Shown one piece after another: positions 5,190-7,132 of a stretch of 7,132 bases of DNA. Numbering within the stretch: the first letter of the stretch is position 1; each line of letters opens with the position of its first letter. The translations under genes were made by a program, and so were the position numbers. The notes under the pieces are model-generated. The model ran no database searches. It saw nothing but the letters and a program-made list of their open reading frames with translations, and was not told the DNA's origin. Where the stretch lies: positions 44,797-51,928 of the forward strand of contig FR887343.1 in NCBI GenBank assembly GCA_000436755.1, read 5' to 3'. The stretch comes from Clostridium sp. CAG:253 (GTDB lineage Bacteria; Bacillota; Clostridia; Lachnospirales; Lachnospiraceae).

Positions 5190-6056
5190 ATGGAAATGAA
5201 TATCCAGAAATACATGTCATTTGTGAAAACAGTTGAATATGGAAGTTTTACTAAAGCATCCGAGATTTTAAATTACTCTCAATCCGGCATCAGCAGAATG
5301 ATTGGTGATTTAGAAAAAGAATGGAACATGTGTCTGCTTGAAAGAGACCACTCCGGTGTCAAACTCACGTCTGACGGACTCAGGGTACTTCCTTTTGCAA
5401 AAAAAATATGTGATGATTTTGAAAGATTACAAATCGAGATAGATAGCTTAAATGACCTTTCATCAGGTATTATAAGAATAGGCACTTTTTCAAGTGTGGC
5501 AACCTACTGGCTTCCCAATATTATTAAAGAATTTAAAAAAGATTATCCAAATATTGAATACGAACTTCTCATAGGTGATTATGACGAAATAGAAGCCTGG
5601 ATTTTAGACGGACGTGTTGACTGCGGTTTTCTTTGTCTCCCTGTTTCTACCGGTGTTGAGACAATTTTTCTAGAAGAAGATGTTTTCCTTGCCATACTGC
5701 CAAAAAAACATCCTCTTTTAAAATACAAAAAAGTTCCCTTAAAAGAACTTTCAAAGGAACCGTTTATGCTGCTTGAAAAAGATAAAAATACTGAGATTTC
5801 TGCCATTTTCAAAGAAAATAATATAAAACCAAACACCCAGTTTACAACATGGGATGATTATGCGATTATGTCAATGGTAGAACACGGTCTCGGCGTAAGT
5901 ATTCTTCCGGAACTCATATTACAAAAGAAACCTTTTAACATAATTACAAGACCACTTGATGTTGTTGCAAAAAGGCAGATTGGACTCGCCCTAAAAAGCA
6001 GCAAAAATGCGTCACTTGCAACAAAAAAATTTATAGATTATTTAAAATACCGCTAA
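5190..6056 (+). CDS. LysR-family transcriptional regulator
   Basis: The 288 residues have the standard LysR length and plan. An N-terminal winged helix occupies about 3-63, with the helix-turn-helix at SFTKASEILNYSQSGISRMIGDLE (19 to 42) and the following LLER-x(5)-LT-x-DG segment (49-63). A linker helix spans about 64-92, and a periplasmic-binding-protein-like effector domain runs from about 93 to 288. The latter opens with GIIRIGTFSSVATYWLP and contains the usual late segment MVEHGLGVSILPE (229-241). The ligand cannot be read from sequence. The start is set by GGAGA, 9 bases before the ATG; a second ATG two codons on lacks good spacing. It diverges from the metal permease and converges on the MATE gene, overlapping its end. 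The palindrome at 5147-5163 suggests autoregulation. Its other targets are unknown: the permease operon already has a dedicated regulator, and the promoter of the MATE gene is outside the window. Confidence 0.92.
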   Translation: MEMNIQKYMSFVKTVEYGSFTKASEILNYSQSGISRMIGDLEKEWNMCLLERDHSGVKLTSDGLRVLPFAKKICDDFERLQIEIDSLNDLSSGIIRIGTFSSVATYWLPNIIKEFKKDYPNIEYELLIGDYDEIEAWILDGRVDCGFLCLPVSTGVETIFLEEDVFLAILPKKHPLLKYKKVPLKELSKEPFMLLEKDKNTEISAIFKENNIKPNTQFTTWDDYAIMSMVEHGLGVSILPELILQKKPFNIITRPLDVVAKRQIGLALKSSKNASLATKKFIDYLKYR

Positions 6057-7132
6057 ACGCTGGTTTTGCCCTTTTTTATTAAAAACTTTTCTTCGTATAA
6101 TATAATAACTAATCAATACCAAAGCACCTGTTATCACCCATGATACCGGATAAACATTCATCAGAACTTCAAATCCCTTAAATTTTCTGCACACCGTGTA
6201 TATCCATGCCAATCTGAATACACATGTCCCAAATACTGTGATAACAGCCGGTGTCATTGAATACCCCATTCCTCTCAGCGTCGAACCTGCTATCTCATAT
6301 GTAGGTATCAGGAAATAAAAACTTAAAAGACGTATCATTCTTACTGCCGCATAATGCGCCACTTTAGGTTCAGATGTAAATATTCCTATAAAAAATCCTC
6401 TCCACATCAAAAAACAACCGCACATTACTATTGTAACCATTATTGCCAATGTCATTGTTATCCTATATATTTTCTTACATCTGTCATATTTTTTTGCGCC
6501 AAAATTCTGGCTAGTAAATGTCATAGTCGCCTGGTTAAATGCTGAAATCATAAAATATGCTATGTACTCATAATTAAGACCTGCGGCTGAACCTGCAACT
6601 GCATCTGAACCGTATTTATTTAATTCAGCCTGAATAAACACATTGGCAACCGAAAATACCATTGCCTGAAGACCGGCAGGAATACCGATTTTAAGCATTC
6701 TAAGCAATTCAATCTTATGTATTTTAAGCTCCTTAGGATACAATTTTATCGGGTCTTTCTCTTTTATAAGAAAATACACAACCATCGATGAGCTTATCAT
6801 ATTTGATACAACTGTTCCAATTCCTACACCGGCTACTCCCATATGAAAGACAATCACCAATGTAAGATTTATTATTGCATTGGTAATTCCTGCAACTATA
6901 AGACATATAAGCGGTCTTTTTGTATCACCAATACTTCTCAAAATAGATGCTCCGAAATTGTAAACCATTATAAACGGCATTCCCGCAAAATATATTCTTA
7001 GATACACTACTGCCTGGTCTATTACATCATATGGCGTTCCCATAAGCTCAAGTATTGGTTTTGCAACCGAAATACCAAGAAAAAGCAATATGATACCGCT
7101 TAACACGGCGATAAGCATTGCTGTATGTACCG
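6042..7132 (-). CDS. MATE-family multidrug/Na+ or H+ antiporter, N-terminus outside the window
   Basis: The frame stays open through base 7132: upstream of the Met at 7118 it continues with V-H-T-A, which fits the family sequence around this helix. That Met is therefore internal, and roughly 85-90 N-terminal residues (about two helices) are missing, given the usual length near 450. Visible landmarks, numbered from that Met, are LMGTPYDV (25-32), the LRSIGDTKRP loop (60-69) that closes the first half, the basic linker after about 118, TSQNFGAKK (202-210) at the matching place in the second half, and LRGMGYSMTPA (281-291). About ten membrane helices are visible. Members export cationic drugs, toxins or metabolites by sodium or proton exchange; the substrate is not readable here. 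The 3' end overlaps the LysR gene by 15 bases on the opposite strand, with no hairpin terminator in sight for either. Confidence 0.9.
   Translation of the reverse strand, partial: VHTAMLIAVLSGIILLFLGISVAKPILELMGTPYDVIDQAVVYLRIYFAGMPFIMVYNFGASILRSIGDTKRPLICLIVAGITNAIINLTLVIVFHMGVAGVGIGTVVSNMISSSMVVYFLIKEKDPIKLYPKELKIHKIELLRMLKIGIPAGLQAMVFSVANVFIQAELNKYGSDAVAGSAAGLNYEYIAYFMISAFNQATMTFTSQNFGAKKYDRCKKIYRITMTLAIMVTIVMCGCFLMWRGFFIGIFTSEPKVAHYAAVRMIRLLSFYFLIPTYEIAGSTLRGMGYSMTPAVITVFGTCVFRLAWIYTVCRKFKGFEVLMNVYPVSWVITGALVLISYYIIRRKVFNKKGQNQRLAVF

Noticed and set aside
7116..7118. ATG at 7118 as the true start of the MATE gene
   Set aside because: The frame continues to the window edge with residues typical of the family, and the protein would lack its first two helices.

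Overview
The window looks like a chromosomal segment of a low-GC Gram-positive anaerobe, most plausibly a gut or rumen clostridium of the Lachnospiraceae type. This is inferred from AT-rich intergenic DNA, strong AGGAGG-type ribosome binding sites, short hairpin terminators and the gene families present. There is no RNA gene, insertion sequence, phage gene or CRISPR array, and all seven genes look intact inside the window. Both outermost genes run off an edge: the first lacks its start and the last lacks its N-terminus.

Layout. (1) Bases 1-1236 (+): the secreted part of a lysine-rich right-handed beta-helix protein. (2) A bidirectional terminator at 1260-1304 separates it from a convergent four-helix DUF2798 membrane protein (1350-1841, -). 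That gene has a strong extended -10 promoter and a leader of about 130 nt with nested inverted repeats. (3) A GH27 glycoside hydrolase (2129-3412, -) has its own promoter and a well-formed terminator. Its active site has isoleucine where alpha-galactosidases carry a second aspartate, which points to a beta-L-arabinopyranosidase-like specificity. (4) A two-gene unit on the - strand has a putative heavy-metal permease of the ArsP_2 type (3946-4800) followed by a Fur-family repressor (3509-3913). (5) A 389-base divergent intergenic region (4801-5189) holds the permease promoter with two tandem 7-1-7 palindromes of Fur-box geometry, and a LysR promoter with its own palindrome. (6) A LysR regulator (5190-6056, +) overlaps tail-to-tail by 15 bases with a MATE-family transporter (6042 to the window edge, -).

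How the parts relate. The best-supported functional unit is permease + Fur regulator + tandem operator. It reads as an autoregulated metal-homeostasis module whose operator lies over the start of its own transcript. The GH27 enzyme and the beta-helix protein suggest plant or host polysaccharide use, one inside the cell and one outside, but they are not in one operon. The least explained element is the DUF2798 leader, which can fold like a terminator/attenuator or act as an operator. I found no clear defence or mobile system.
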